11,324 bases of DNA from contig OMIW01000064.1 in NCBI GenBank assembly GCA_900299205.1, forward strand, positions 1 to 11,324, given 5' to 3'. The translations under genes and the position numbers were made by a program. Shown in pieces: positions 1-6,442 of this stretch. The stretch is from Pseudomonadota bacterium (GTDB lineage: Bacteria; Bdellovibrionota_C; UBA2361; OMIW01). The notes under the pieces were generated by a model. That model made no database searches. It was not told the DNA's origin and saw nothing but the letters and a program-made list of their open reading frames with translations. The number at the start of each line of letters is the position of its first letter. Positions within the stretch are counted from its first letter, which is position 1.

Positions 1-54
1 ATTCCCGGCACCGTTATCAGAAAGACTCTTCAGAAGTTTCTCAAGTCTTCCCAC
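1..54 (-). CDS. Possible 5' end of a gene running off the left edge
   Basis: A minus-strand frame opens with GTG at 54-52 and stays open to the window edge, giving 18 residues (VGRLEKLLKSLSDNGAGN). What supports it is a strong Shine-Dalgarno-like GGGGAGG (68-62) placed 7 nt before the GTG. An alternative ATG at 59-57 is in another frame that stops after nine codons, so GTG is preferred. The peptide is amphipathic and coding-like but far too short to assign to a family. The stop codon of the preceding coding-like frame (58-56) lies just before this start, which would fit translational coupling. The call rests only on the ribosome-binding site and an open frame. Confidence 0.3.
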   Translation of the reverse strand, partial: MGRLEKLLKSLSDNGAGN

Positions 55-55
55 C

Positions 56-345
56 TCATATCCTCCCCTTCCAAAAGAGGCCCTTGAGCCCCCTTTTCGC
101 AAGCGGGCCCCGCCACGGCTTTTTACCCACGGAGAACCCGAACACCTTCTGCCGGACTACGTCTTGAACTTGTCGCAGGTCACGGAGCCAGGACCCGATG
201 AACTCATCATCAGGCAAGCTTTAATATTTTCGGCGAACATCCCTCCAACCGGCCTAATCGTAGGCCAATCATCTTTGAATCGAACCGTTAAGAATAGGTC
301 GAGGAAAGGTTCTGTGACGTTAGGCCGACATACAATTCGCTTGAT
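56..345 (-). pseudogene. Frame-broken small coding remnant, family unknown
   Basis: Two minus-strand frames here read like protein, but neither forms a normal gene. One is open from 345 to a TAG at 157-159, with segments such as VRFKDDWPTIRPVGGMFAE, yet has no ATG, GTG or TTG near its beginning. The second, offset by one base, is open from 220 to a TGA at 56-58 and reads PDDEFIGSWLRDLRQVQDVV, then KVFGFSVGKKPWRG. If a single base was lost near 212-220, the two join into one continuous protein of about 95 residues. A third short frame starting with GTG at 370 could be the lost N-terminus. I do not recognise the product. It could be a decayed gene, a sequencing error, or chance open frames. The gap before the next gene holds nothing else I can support, apart from a 6-bp hairpin (251-256 with 261-266). 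Confidence 0.3.
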
Positions 346-374
346 TTAACAGAAAATCTTTTCTCACCACTCTG

Positions 375-1028
375 CTACGCGGTGAGCGCTTCCAACCGCT
401 CCTTGCAGGCCTCAAACCACCGATCGGCGGCCTGTAAAGCCCTGTTCGCTTCAAGCCCCCTGAACACTCCTCCGCCCGTCCCCGAACTCGATTGATCTAT
501 TTGCCGCAGCGCCACCTGTAGCTTCTCTACCTCTCGTTTCGCTGATTCAACGTCCCCCTTGGCGACCATTATCTGAATTTGGCGCGGGAGATCTCTCGTT
601 CCTGCAACCACCATCGCGAGTTTCAGTTGTTGCATCGACGGCTGCTCTGTATTCAGCGCATTCGTTCCGCTTTTTAACACCCCAGAGAGACCCTGGAGAA
701 CATCGGCGAGGGGGCTTCCCATAAGTTCGGTAACTGCTTTCATCTGGGGAATATGAGTAGCTAGGGCGATTAAGGGTGGTTCTGCAGACTGTGGGGAAAG
801 TCCTCCGATAGGTCTGGGGTATTCAGGCGAGGACTGAAGGGTGTTCCCTGGCCCTAGCTCTCTCTGCCATTTATCCCTATCACCCTCAGGCATCTGCAGT
901 CTGGGGCTCGAAGTGGCGTTTAGCCCTATTGGCGCACCTGTGCCCGAAGGTAGTCCCTCAACCCCTCTGCCATTTCCCTCAGCAACCCCTACCACAGCCG
1001 AATCTCCCTGCTCAAATATAAACCCCAC
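375..1028 (-). CDS. Hypothetical protein, 217 aa, Gly/Pro-rich N-terminus and helical C-terminus
   Basis: I do not recognise this protein. Residues 1-85 are rich in Gly, Pro and Ser with little predicted structure. Residues 85-125 form a mildly hydrophobic stretch (PLIALATHIPQMKAV and LADVLQGLSGVLKSG). Residues 130-178 look like amphipathic helices (VESAKREVEKLQVALRQID). A Gly-rich hinge (SSSGTGGG, 180-187) leads to a final helix ending ERLEALTA. There is no signal peptide, membrane span, Cys cluster or catalytic motif. The listed start is GTG, with a GGGGAG 12 nt upstream; a second GTG at 995 has a better-spaced GGGAG and may be the true start. The gene is divergent from the CoA-transferase. 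The sustained helical C-terminus supports real coding, but function is unknown. A scaffold or export-related role would be guesswork. Confidence 0.62.
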   Translation of the reverse strand: MGFIFEQGDSAVVGVAEGNGRGVEGLPSGTGAPIGLNATSSPRLQMPEGDRDKWQRELGPGNTLQSSPEYPRPIGGLSPQSAEPPLIALATHIPQMKAVTELMGSPLADVLQGLSGVLKSGTNALNTEQPSMQQLKLAMVVAGTRDLPRQIQIMVAKGDVESAKREVEKLQVALRQIDQSSSGTGGGVFRGLEANRALQAADRWFEACKERLEALTA

Positions 1029-1157
1029 GGACTGCGCTCACTCCCCTCACGACTCTCCAAGGGTTATCTCCCAAATCTCCCTAAATGTCACCTAAGGCCA
1101 ACGGCCCGCCCGACCAACCAGAGCGTCGCTCCCCCTCTTCTCTTCGCCCTTCACATG

Positions 1158-1184
1158 GAGTAGCCTCGGCTCCGGAGGCTACTC
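1158..1184. repeat. 10-bp perfect inverted repeat in the divergent intergenic region
   Basis: The arms GAGTAGCCTC (1158-1167) and GAGGCTACTC (1175-1184) are exactly complementary around a 7-nt loop, making a strong hairpin. It sits about 130 bp upstream of the 217-aa gene and about 155 bp upstream of the CoA-transferase. Neither side has a T-run, so it is not a classical intrinsic terminator. It could be an operator, an attenuator-type leader structure or a copy of a dispersed repeat. The rest of 1029-1338 is pyrimidine-rich on the plus strand, and I see no convincing promoter in it. Confidence 0.55.
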
Positions 1185-1323
1185 GTGACTCGTCTCTTGC
1201 GCTGTGCGCCGAGATACTCCTGTCACGATTGTTTCCGCAAGAAGATTCTGCCGCCGGGATATCGGTCCAGCATCGTCTTCTCCTCAATTTCCCCGAGTGC
1301 CCGCTGTGAGCTGTCTAGACCCC

Positions 1324-1329
1324 GGAGGA
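1324..1329 (+). promoter_or_regulatory. Ribosome binding site deciding the CoA-transferase start
   Basis: GGAGGA lies 9 nt before the ATG at 1339. The same frame is open further upstream to 1204, but only this ATG has a Shine-Dalgarno sequence, and family similarity begins just after it. Confidence 0.8.
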
Positions 1330-1338
1330 ACCTTAACT

Positions 1339-2619
1339 ATGAAGCTTGTCTCTCCCTCCCGCGCCGTATCCCTCATCCCCGCCAACTCCACCATCTTCAT
1401 CCATAGCGTCGTCGCAGCTCCCTCTGTCCTCATCTCTGCCCTGATGGAGCGCGCCAGCGAATTGTGCAACATGCAGGTGGTCCAGATTCACACCGAGGGC
1501 CCCGCTCCGTATGCGGAACCGGCCTGGGGGAATACCTTTCGGACGACCTGTTTCTTTGTGGGAGCCAACCTCCGCCAGGCCGTGGCCGATGGGCGGGCTG
1601 ATTACGCACCGGTGTTTTTGAGCGAGGTGCCAGGAGTATTTCGATCTGGAACGGTGCCGGTTGATGTCGCGCTTATTCAGGTATCCCCCCCTGACCGTCA
1701 CGGCTATGTGTCACTTGGGACGTCGGTGGACATTTCACTCGCTGCGATAGAGTCTGCCCGACTGGTGATCGCACAGGTAAATCCACACATGCCGAGGACT
1801 CACGGCGATGGCATCATCCCTGTCTCTATGATTCATTACGGGGTCGAAGCCCCTGTACCGTTACACGAAGTTTCCTCTCCGGCTATTACCCCGGTTGAGT
1901 CCGCGATCGGTCGCAACGTCGCAAGTCTTGTCGAGGATGGAGCGACGCTTCAGATGGGAATAGGCTCTATCCCTGACGCCACCCTCAGCTTCCTCGCATC
2001 CCACCGCGACCTGGGGATACACACGGAGATGTTCTCGGAGGGGGTGATCGATCTCGCGGAAAAAGGGGTGATCACCGGCGCGAAGAAGAAGGTGCTTCCC
2101 CACAAGATAGTCGGGAGCTTTTTGATGGGCACCCGTCGCCTATACGATTTTGTTCACGACAATCCCAGCGTGATGATGCTCGAGAGTTCTTTTGTCAATG
2201 ACACCTCGGTCATCCGGCAAAATCCACGGGTGACGGCGATAAATAGCGCGATAGAGGTCGATATTACAGGCCAGGTCTGCGCCGATTCAATCGGCACCCG
2301 CCACTATTCGGGTATCGGTGGGCAAATGGACTTCATGCGAGGCGCAACCCTCTCAGAAGGGGGCAAAGCGATCATCGCGATGCCCTCGACAACGACGTCA
2401 GGGGTGAGCCGGATCGCGGCGACCCTAAACCAAGGGGCGGGGGTGGTGACCACCCGAGGTCATGTGCGGTACGTCGTCACCGAGTATGGTGTCGCAGAGC
2501 TTTACGCCAAACCGCTTCGCGACCGCGCACGAGCTCTCATCGCGATAGCCCACCCCGATCATCGCGAGACGCTCGAGCGGCAGGCGTTCGAGCGGTACAG
2601 GGTATTGGGCCGAAATTAG
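1339..2619 (+). CDS. Acetyl-CoA hydrolase / 4-hydroxybutyrate CoA-transferase family protein
   Basis: This 426-aa protein belongs to the acetyl-CoA hydrolase/transferase family (class I CoA-transferases such as 4-hydroxybutyrate CoA-transferase and Cat1/Cat2). These move CoA between an acyl-CoA and a free carboxylate through a glutamyl-CoA thioester. The N-terminal domain covers about residues 1-190 and the C-terminal domain 195-420. Visible motifs are QMGIGSIPDA (205-214), GIHTEMFSEGV (226-236), whose Glu230 matches the catalytic glutamate of the 4-hydroxybutyrate enzymes, and GIGGQMDF (325-332), the conserved CoA-binding loop. TEYGVAEL (381-388) and the C-terminal IAHPDHRE are also typical. 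The length is normal for the 4-hydroxybutyrate type. No signal peptide is present, so it should be cytosolic. No partner enzyme (such as an acyl-CoA dehydratase) is adjacent, so the acyl substrate cannot be set from context. Family assignment is firm and substrate is open. Confidence 0.94.
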   Translation: MKLVSPSRAVSLIPANSTIFIHSVVAAPSVLISALMERASELCNMQVVQIHTEGPAPYAEPAWGNTFRTTCFFVGANLRQAVADGRADYAPVFLSEVPGVFRSGTVPVDVALIQVSPPDRHGYVSLGTSVDISLAAIESARLVIAQVNPHMPRTHGDGIIPVSMIHYGVEAPVPLHEVSSPAITPVESAIGRNVASLVEDGATLQMGIGSIPDATLSFLASHRDLGIHTEMFSEGVIDLAEKGVITGAKKKVLPHKIVGSFLMGTRRLYDFVHDNPSVMMLESSFVNDTSVIRQNPRVTAINSAIEVDITGQVCADSIGTRHYSGIGGQMDFMRGATLSEGGKAIIAMPSTTTSGVSRIAATLNQGAGVVTTRGHVRYVVTEYGVAELYAKPLRDRARALIAIAHPDHRETLERQAFERYRVLGRN

Positions 2620-2629
2620 GGACATCACG

Positions 2630-3077
2630 ATCTCAGCGAGGTCGCGGGTTGGTCATCGCGCGACGTATCTCGATTGGGCCTGAAACGATATCGACGGCGA
2701 TCCTATTGTGCGAGATGAGCTTTTGATCGAGCGCGGTGATTTGTTGATGCAGGCCCCCTCAATCGGCTGCTTATCAATAACCGGACGCCCAACGAGGGTC
2801 CGGGTTCGGACCATAGGGAGATACGGTCATCCGGCTGGCGGCGAGAGGTTCTTTTTAACTTCACCCATTTTCAAAGAGGACTTCCGAAGCGAAGGCTCGG
2901 GGCAGATATTCCTCCTCAAAAAAGACTGGCCTGAGCTCTCCAGCTCACCGAGCCCAACGCCACTCATTGCTCGGAGATCACAGGGAGGACATTCCAACGG
3001 CGACGCTCGACACGGATACATTCTACCGGGTCGGATACTAAGTCGGTCAGGAGTACAAGCAGTTCATCATCGGTCAA
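2630..3077 (-). pseudogene. Decayed AlbA_2 (Schlafen-type) ATP-binding protein gene
   Basis: No intact frame exists here, but pieces in different minus-strand frames follow the order of one known family: proteins with an N-terminal AlbA_2 putative DNA-binding domain and a GHKL-type ATP-binding region (COG2865-like). From 3077, a TTG-started piece reads LTDDELLVLLTDLVSDPVE, the typical N-terminus. From 2932 to 2864 comes VFFEEEYLPRAFASEVLFEN, then a stop. Next are PSLGVRLLIS (2798-2769) and, in another frame, RPVIDKQPIEGA. From 2746 to 2660 comes LDQKLISHNRIAVDIVSGP followed by IEIRR. At least three frame changes are needed, and most of the AlbA_2 core and the entire ATP-binding half are gone: about 450 bp remain of an expected gene well over 1 kb. 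It follows the M23 gene by about 20 bp on the same strand. The family match is from memory of conserved wording, not a search. Small out-of-frame open frames across this stretch on either strand are not separate genes. Confidence 0.65.
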
Positions 3078-3097
3078 TCGTTGATTCTCACCCCAAC

Positions 3098-4315
3098 CTA
3101 CCCCACTCGCCGATTCCCCTTCGCCCGAGCTGCAACCTGAACCTGTGGCCGTCGCGCCGGGCTTGCTTTGTCCTTGCCGTCAAACAGGTAGTGTCTTGGA
3201 TCCACGGGTCTGCCTCGGACCTGAACCTCGAAGTGAAGGTGCGAGCCGGTTGATCGCCCGGAGGAACCACAACGACCAATGGTGGTGCCTCGACCGACCC
3301 GCATACCGACCCGTACAGGGGCGGCTGAAAGATGGGCGTATCGGGTCACGACATCCCCGCCGTGGACGATATCAACGACAAGACCATAGGTACTGTGACG
3401 ACCGACGGCGTTCACGATACCCACCGCAGATGCCTGGATCGGCGCGCCACGGGCACAATCGATATCCATTCCTTCGTGCATTCGGCGACCACCGTAGAAC
3501 GGGGAGGTGCGAACTCCGTAATGCGATGTTACCCGCCCTGCTATCGGCACCATGAGGGGCACAGTGGGCGGGGGAAGGCTTTGAGAGACGAGTGTATGCG
3601 AAGTTGCGGCTGGGGAGGTCGATCCCCGCCGCACAATCGAAATAGTTCTGATTCGCTGGGGCGTGCTGTTCGCCCCAGCGGGGCGCTTACAGCCATCCTG
3701 CGAGGGTGCACATTCGCTCTCTGCCCCGCCGACGCCTCCCCTCTCTTGGCTCTCCTTTCCCATCATCCACCACGGGCCGACATCACCAAATGAGGTCCAT
3801 TCGTCCTCGGGTTTGGCTCGTCGCGCAGGTTCAGGAGCGGCTGTCGCGGTCGTTGGATTCACCCCAAACTGCCCTCGCTTTAACAATGCCCGGGCACGGA
3901 ACGATATGCGGGCCACCTGAGCCTGAAGGTCAGAAGCAACACGCTCGAGGGATGACTTCTCCTCGGTCAGCGTCGCGATTGTCGCGGTGTGATTGAGCGA
4001 CATGGATGCGAGCCGCGCATAGTCGACAACGGCCCACAAGCCTCCAGCCAGAAGCGCGAACATCGCAAGTGAGACCGCCACCTCGACCCCACGCGAGCAC
4101 GAGACCCGACGCTGCTCACCTTTGAATGGGAGCACGACGACGATACGAGGAGATTTGCTTGTCGGGACTAATTCATCGCCGCACGCAGACAGAGCGGCCG
4201 AACCAGACGTCGTCCCTGGTTGCCCCAAAGGCATCTCGGGGTACGGGTTATCTTTTTTTACGACCCTGTTCTTCAAAGGTGGGTCGGCACGGCGTCTTCG
4301 ACGATTATCTTTCAT
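3098..4315 (-). CDS. Membrane-anchored M23 family metallopeptidase (LytM/DD-endopeptidase-like)
   Basis: This 405-aa protein probably cuts or helps regulate cutting of peptidoglycan cross-links. Residues 1-76 are a long, basic N-terminal tail (five consecutive Arg at 5-9). A single hydrophobic span follows at about 77-100, then a short coiled-coil-like segment (105-145) and a Pro/Gly-rich linker. The C-terminal peptidase domain (about 255-378) has the zinc site intact: His280 and Asp284 in HEGMDID, His328 in YAHLS, and His359-x-His361 in HLHFEV. The layout (anchor, coil, LytM domain) is that of periplasmic inner-membrane M23 proteins, so the catalytic part should face the periplasm. An Arg/Lys-rich tail (380-405) follows the domain. 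The start is uncertain because no strong Shine-Dalgarno precedes ATG 4315. The coding sequence overlaps nothing intact; the decayed AlbA_2 gene begins just downstream. Confidence 0.9.
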   Translation of the reverse strand: MKDNRRRRRADPPLKNRVVKKDNPYPEMPLGQPGTTSGSAALSACGDELVPTSKSPRIVVVLPFKGEQRRVSCSRGVEVAVSLAMFALLAGGLWAVVDYARLASMSLNHTATIATLTEEKSSLERVASDLQAQVARISFRARALLKRGQFGVNPTTATAAPEPARRAKPEDEWTSFGDVGPWWMMGKESQERGGVGGAESECAPSQDGCKRPAGANSTPQRIRTISIVRRGSTSPAATSHTLVSQSLPPPTVPLMVPIAGRVTSHYGVRTSPFYGGRRMHEGMDIDCARGAPIQASAVGIVNAVGRHSTYGLVVDIVHGGDVVTRYAHLSAAPVRVGMRVGRGTTIGRCGSSGRSTGSHLHFEVQVRGRPVDPRHYLFDGKDKASPARRPQVQVAARAKGNRRVG

Positions 4316-4616
4316 AGCGCATATCGTTCATCGCGCACCTTGCACAGGGCGCTCAGGGAGGTGGTCTCGCGAGAATGCGCTCAAAAGCAACCACGCCCCT
4401 GCCGGGGAGTTTCCCTCCCACAAATGGGCAGGGCCAGCGGTGCTCCCTCAGGACATAATTTTCATAACAACAAACGTAAATCCCCGTTAGGCTACGCAAA
4501 CCGGGAGAGAAAAACAACCCGTTTTGGCGTTGGTGGTACACGACTTGAACAGAAATCGTTTACAATCAGGTAGTTATGTCAATTTGAGACGAACCCTCAG
4601 GACTGGATGCCTGCGC
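4316..4616. other. AT-richer intergenic gap between recN and the M23 gene
   Basis: I find no convincing gene in these 301 bases. The half nearest recN (about 4440-4600) is clearly AT-richer than its surroundings and should carry the promoter of the M23 gene. On the minus strand a perfect -35 hexamer TTGACA occurs at 4582-4577, but no good -10 lies at 16-18 bp, so no promoter is called. A GC-rich region with short nested inverted repeats (4396-4420, CCCC/GGGG and GGGAG/CTCCC) lies closer to the M23 start. No T-tailed hairpin follows recN. Confidence 0.4.
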
Positions 4617-6263
4617 TTATTTGAGCGCTAACAACTCCCGCGCCGATTCTTTGGCTGCCTTGGTAATCTCCTCTCCCGCCAACATTCGGGCTACCTCGAT
4701 GACTCGTTCCTCGCGTGAGAGCGACCGCACAACTGAACGGGTACGATCATCCTGAATCTTGGTAACGAGCAGGTGGGTGTCGGCGAGGGAGGCGACCTGC
4801 GGGAGGTGGGTGATGCAGATGACCTGCGAATCGCGCGCAAGTGCTTTGAGCTTGAGCCCAACCGCGCGGGCGACTCCTCCAGAGATGCCTGTGTCAACTT
4901 CATCAAAGACGAGTACATTCACCCCAGAGCGGTCGCGAAGGACTTTTTTGCACACGAGCAGGATGCGCGAAAGCTCACCACCCGAAGCGATCTGTCGAAG
5001 CGGGCGGAGCGCCTCACCCTTATTGCTTGAGAGAAGAAATTCGGCTCGCTCGAAGCCAGTGGGCCCCAACTCGCTCTGCGGGCTCTGTTCAACGAGGAGT
5101 CGCGCTCCCTTCATATTTACCTCAGTGAGCTCGCGCTCAACCTGCGCGGCGAGCTCGCGGCCGGCCTGAACTCGGCGGCGAGAGAGCTCGTGGGCTATTT
5201 CTTCAGCGGCGGTTCGGCTTTCGGTGACCCGCTCACAGAGCAGCTCGGTCCGGGTCTCATCCTCAAGGGTGCCAAGCTCCTCGCTCGCTTGCTGGAGAAG
5301 GGCGACAAGACCGCTGTCATCGGTGCGGTGCTTGCGCTCGAGGCGGGCGACCTCGGCGAGGTGATCGCGCAGCCGTTCAAGCTCGCGCTCGTCAATCTCG
5401 AGCGAGGCAGCGTATGCCCCTAGGTCACGCACCCCTTCGCGAAGAAGAAGCTGCGCTGAGGTGAGCTGCTCGATGATAGGCGTCAGCGCGGTATCAAGGC
5501 GACCGAGCTCCGTGAGCTGGTGGAGCGCGCTCCTGACCCCCGCAACCGCACCCTGTTCATCGGTGAGGAGTTGCTCGACCCCCTGAACGCCTGCGACAAG
5601 CCTTTCTCCGTTTGCCAATCGACTGACCCGTTCCTCGAGCGCTCGGCGAATTCCTACCGCGAGCTCGGTGCGCGTGAGCTCTTCAACGATCGTGGTAAGT
5701 TCCTCCCGACGCGCCTGCAGGCGGCGAAGATCCTTCTCTCGCGAATTAAGCCGTTCAAGAAGCTCCCGATAGCTCGCATATCGCCCCACATATTCGGTAA
5801 GAAGCGATTCGTTTTCGGCAAAGCTATCGAGGAGCGCGAGGTGATACGATGGATCAAGGAGTCTGACGTGGTGAGATTGCCCGCAAATGTTAACGAGCCT
5901 CGACACGATCTCCTCAAGAAGAGCAATCGTGCCGATCCGTCCGTTGATGTATACCCTTCCCCGCCCCTGTGCCCCGACAGTGCGAACAATCGAGAGCTCC
6001 TCTCCTTGCGCGCAATCGGGAAGCTCTGCGACGGTCCGATCATTAACGCGGGTCAGGTCGAAGAGCGCCTCCACTTCCAGCGCATCCGAGCCGTGACGAA
6101 CTGCATGGGGTCGTGGCTTACCCCCGAGGATAAGCTCGAGCGCACTGAGAATAATCGACTTACCCGCTCCCGTTTCTCCGGAGAGCACGTTGAGACCAGG
6201 ACCAAAGAGGACCGATTGCTCCTCGATTATGGCAAAGTTTGCGATCTTCAGCTCAACCAGCAT
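4617..6263 (-). CDS. recN: DNA repair protein RecN
   Basis: RecN is an SMC-like ATPase that acts at DNA double-strand breaks, holding broken ends and sister DNA together for RecA-dependent recombination. The 548-aa length is normal. The ATPase head is split across both ends: Walker A GETGAGKS (29-36), a Q-loop-like NICGQSHHVRLLDP (125-138), ABC signature ASGGELSRI (426-434), Walker B VLVFDEVD (450-457) with the D-loop TGISGG (458-463), and a switch histidine in ITHLPQVA (His486). Between them, about 155-380, is a long coiled-coil region rich in Glu, Arg and Leu. The opening MLVELKIANFAIIEE is typical of the family. The start is set by GGAGA 7-8 nt upstream of ATG 6263. The gene appears monocistronic, 178 bp from the upstream gene and 301 bp from the downstream one. 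RecN is SOS-induced in many bacteria, but I found no recognised LexA box here. Confidence 0.97.
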   Translation of the reverse strand: MLVELKIANFAIIEEQSVLFGPGLNVLSGETGAGKSIILSALELILGGKPRPHAVRHGSDALEVEALFDLTRVNDRTVAELPDCAQGEELSIVRTVGAQGRGRVYINGRIGTIALLEEIVSRLVNICGQSHHVRLLDPSYHLALLDSFAENESLLTEYVGRYASYRELLERLNSREKDLRRLQARREELTTIVEELTRTELAVGIRRALEERVSRLANGERLVAGVQGVEQLLTDEQGAVAGVRSALHQLTELGRLDTALTPIIEQLTSAQLLLREGVRDLGAYAASLEIDERELERLRDHLAEVARLERKHRTDDSGLVALLQQASEELGTLEDETRTELLCERVTESRTAAEEIAHELSRRRVQAGRELAAQVERELTEVNMKGARLLVEQSPQSELGPTGFERAEFLLSSNKGEALRPLRQIASGGELSRILLVCKKVLRDRSGVNVLVFDEVDTGISGGVARAVGLKLKALARDSQVICITHLPQVASLADTHLLVTKIQDDRTRSVVRSLSREERVIEVARMLAGEEITKAAKESARELLALK

Positions 6264-6276
6264 GGATTTCTCCGCG

Positions 6277-6312
6277 TTTTTGCATATCGGGTTTTTTTTG
6301 CATATCGGGTTT
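6277..6312. repeat. Perfect 18-bp tandem duplication in the recN leader
   Basis: Two exact head-to-tail copies of an 18-bp unit, TTTTTGCATATCGGGTTT on the plus strand, occupy 6277-6294 and 6295-6312, ending 14 bp before the recN start codon. On the transcribed strand each unit carries AAACCCGATATGCAAAAA. The array directly abuts the recN ribosome-binding region, so copy number changes by slippage would alter leader length. It could also be a doubled regulator site. Confidence 0.9.
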
Positions 6313-6372
6313 ACTGTGCCATTGGGGTAACGACGCTAACCCTTCATGAGAAGTCGAGCAGGGGCTGGTACT

Positions 6373-6400
6373 TTGATAGTTTGACTGCATCTTCGTCAAA
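6373..6400 (-). promoter_or_regulatory. recN: Candidate recN promoter / operator
   Basis: On the minus strand TTGACG (6399-6394) is followed after 15 bp by TATCAA (6378-6373), resembling -35 and -10 boxes with a short spacer. The same stretch contains an inverted repeat, TTTGAC (6380-6385) and GTCAAA (6395-6400) on the plus strand, separated by 9 bp, which could be a repressor site over the promoter. Position, about 110 bp before the recN start in the only gap upstream of it, is the main support. It does not match the LexA boxes I know. Confidence 0.28.
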
Positions 6401-6442
6401 ACACTCAATTTGCTCTCGACTAAGCCGTGTTCTCCAACCCCT

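Noticed and set aside
1204-1338. 45-residue N-terminal extension of the CoA-transferase
   Set aside because: No ribosome-binding site for an upstream start, the sequence does not resemble the family, and the ATG at 1339 has GGAGGA well placed.
2918-2947. Hairpin TGAGCT-N4-AGCTCA with a T6 run on the minus strand as a terminator for the M23 gene
   Set aside because: The stem is short, the T-run starts 8 nt after it, and the run is explained by phenylalanine codons in the AlbA_2 remnant.
2708-3253. A 181-codon plus-strand open frame
   Set aside because: It lies antisense to the AlbA_2 remnant and the end of the M23 gene, lacks a ribosome-binding site and has no protein-like pattern.
4577-4582. 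Perfect -35 hexamer TTGACA on the minus strand as an M23 promoter
   Set aside because: No acceptable -10 sequence at 16-18 bp spacing.
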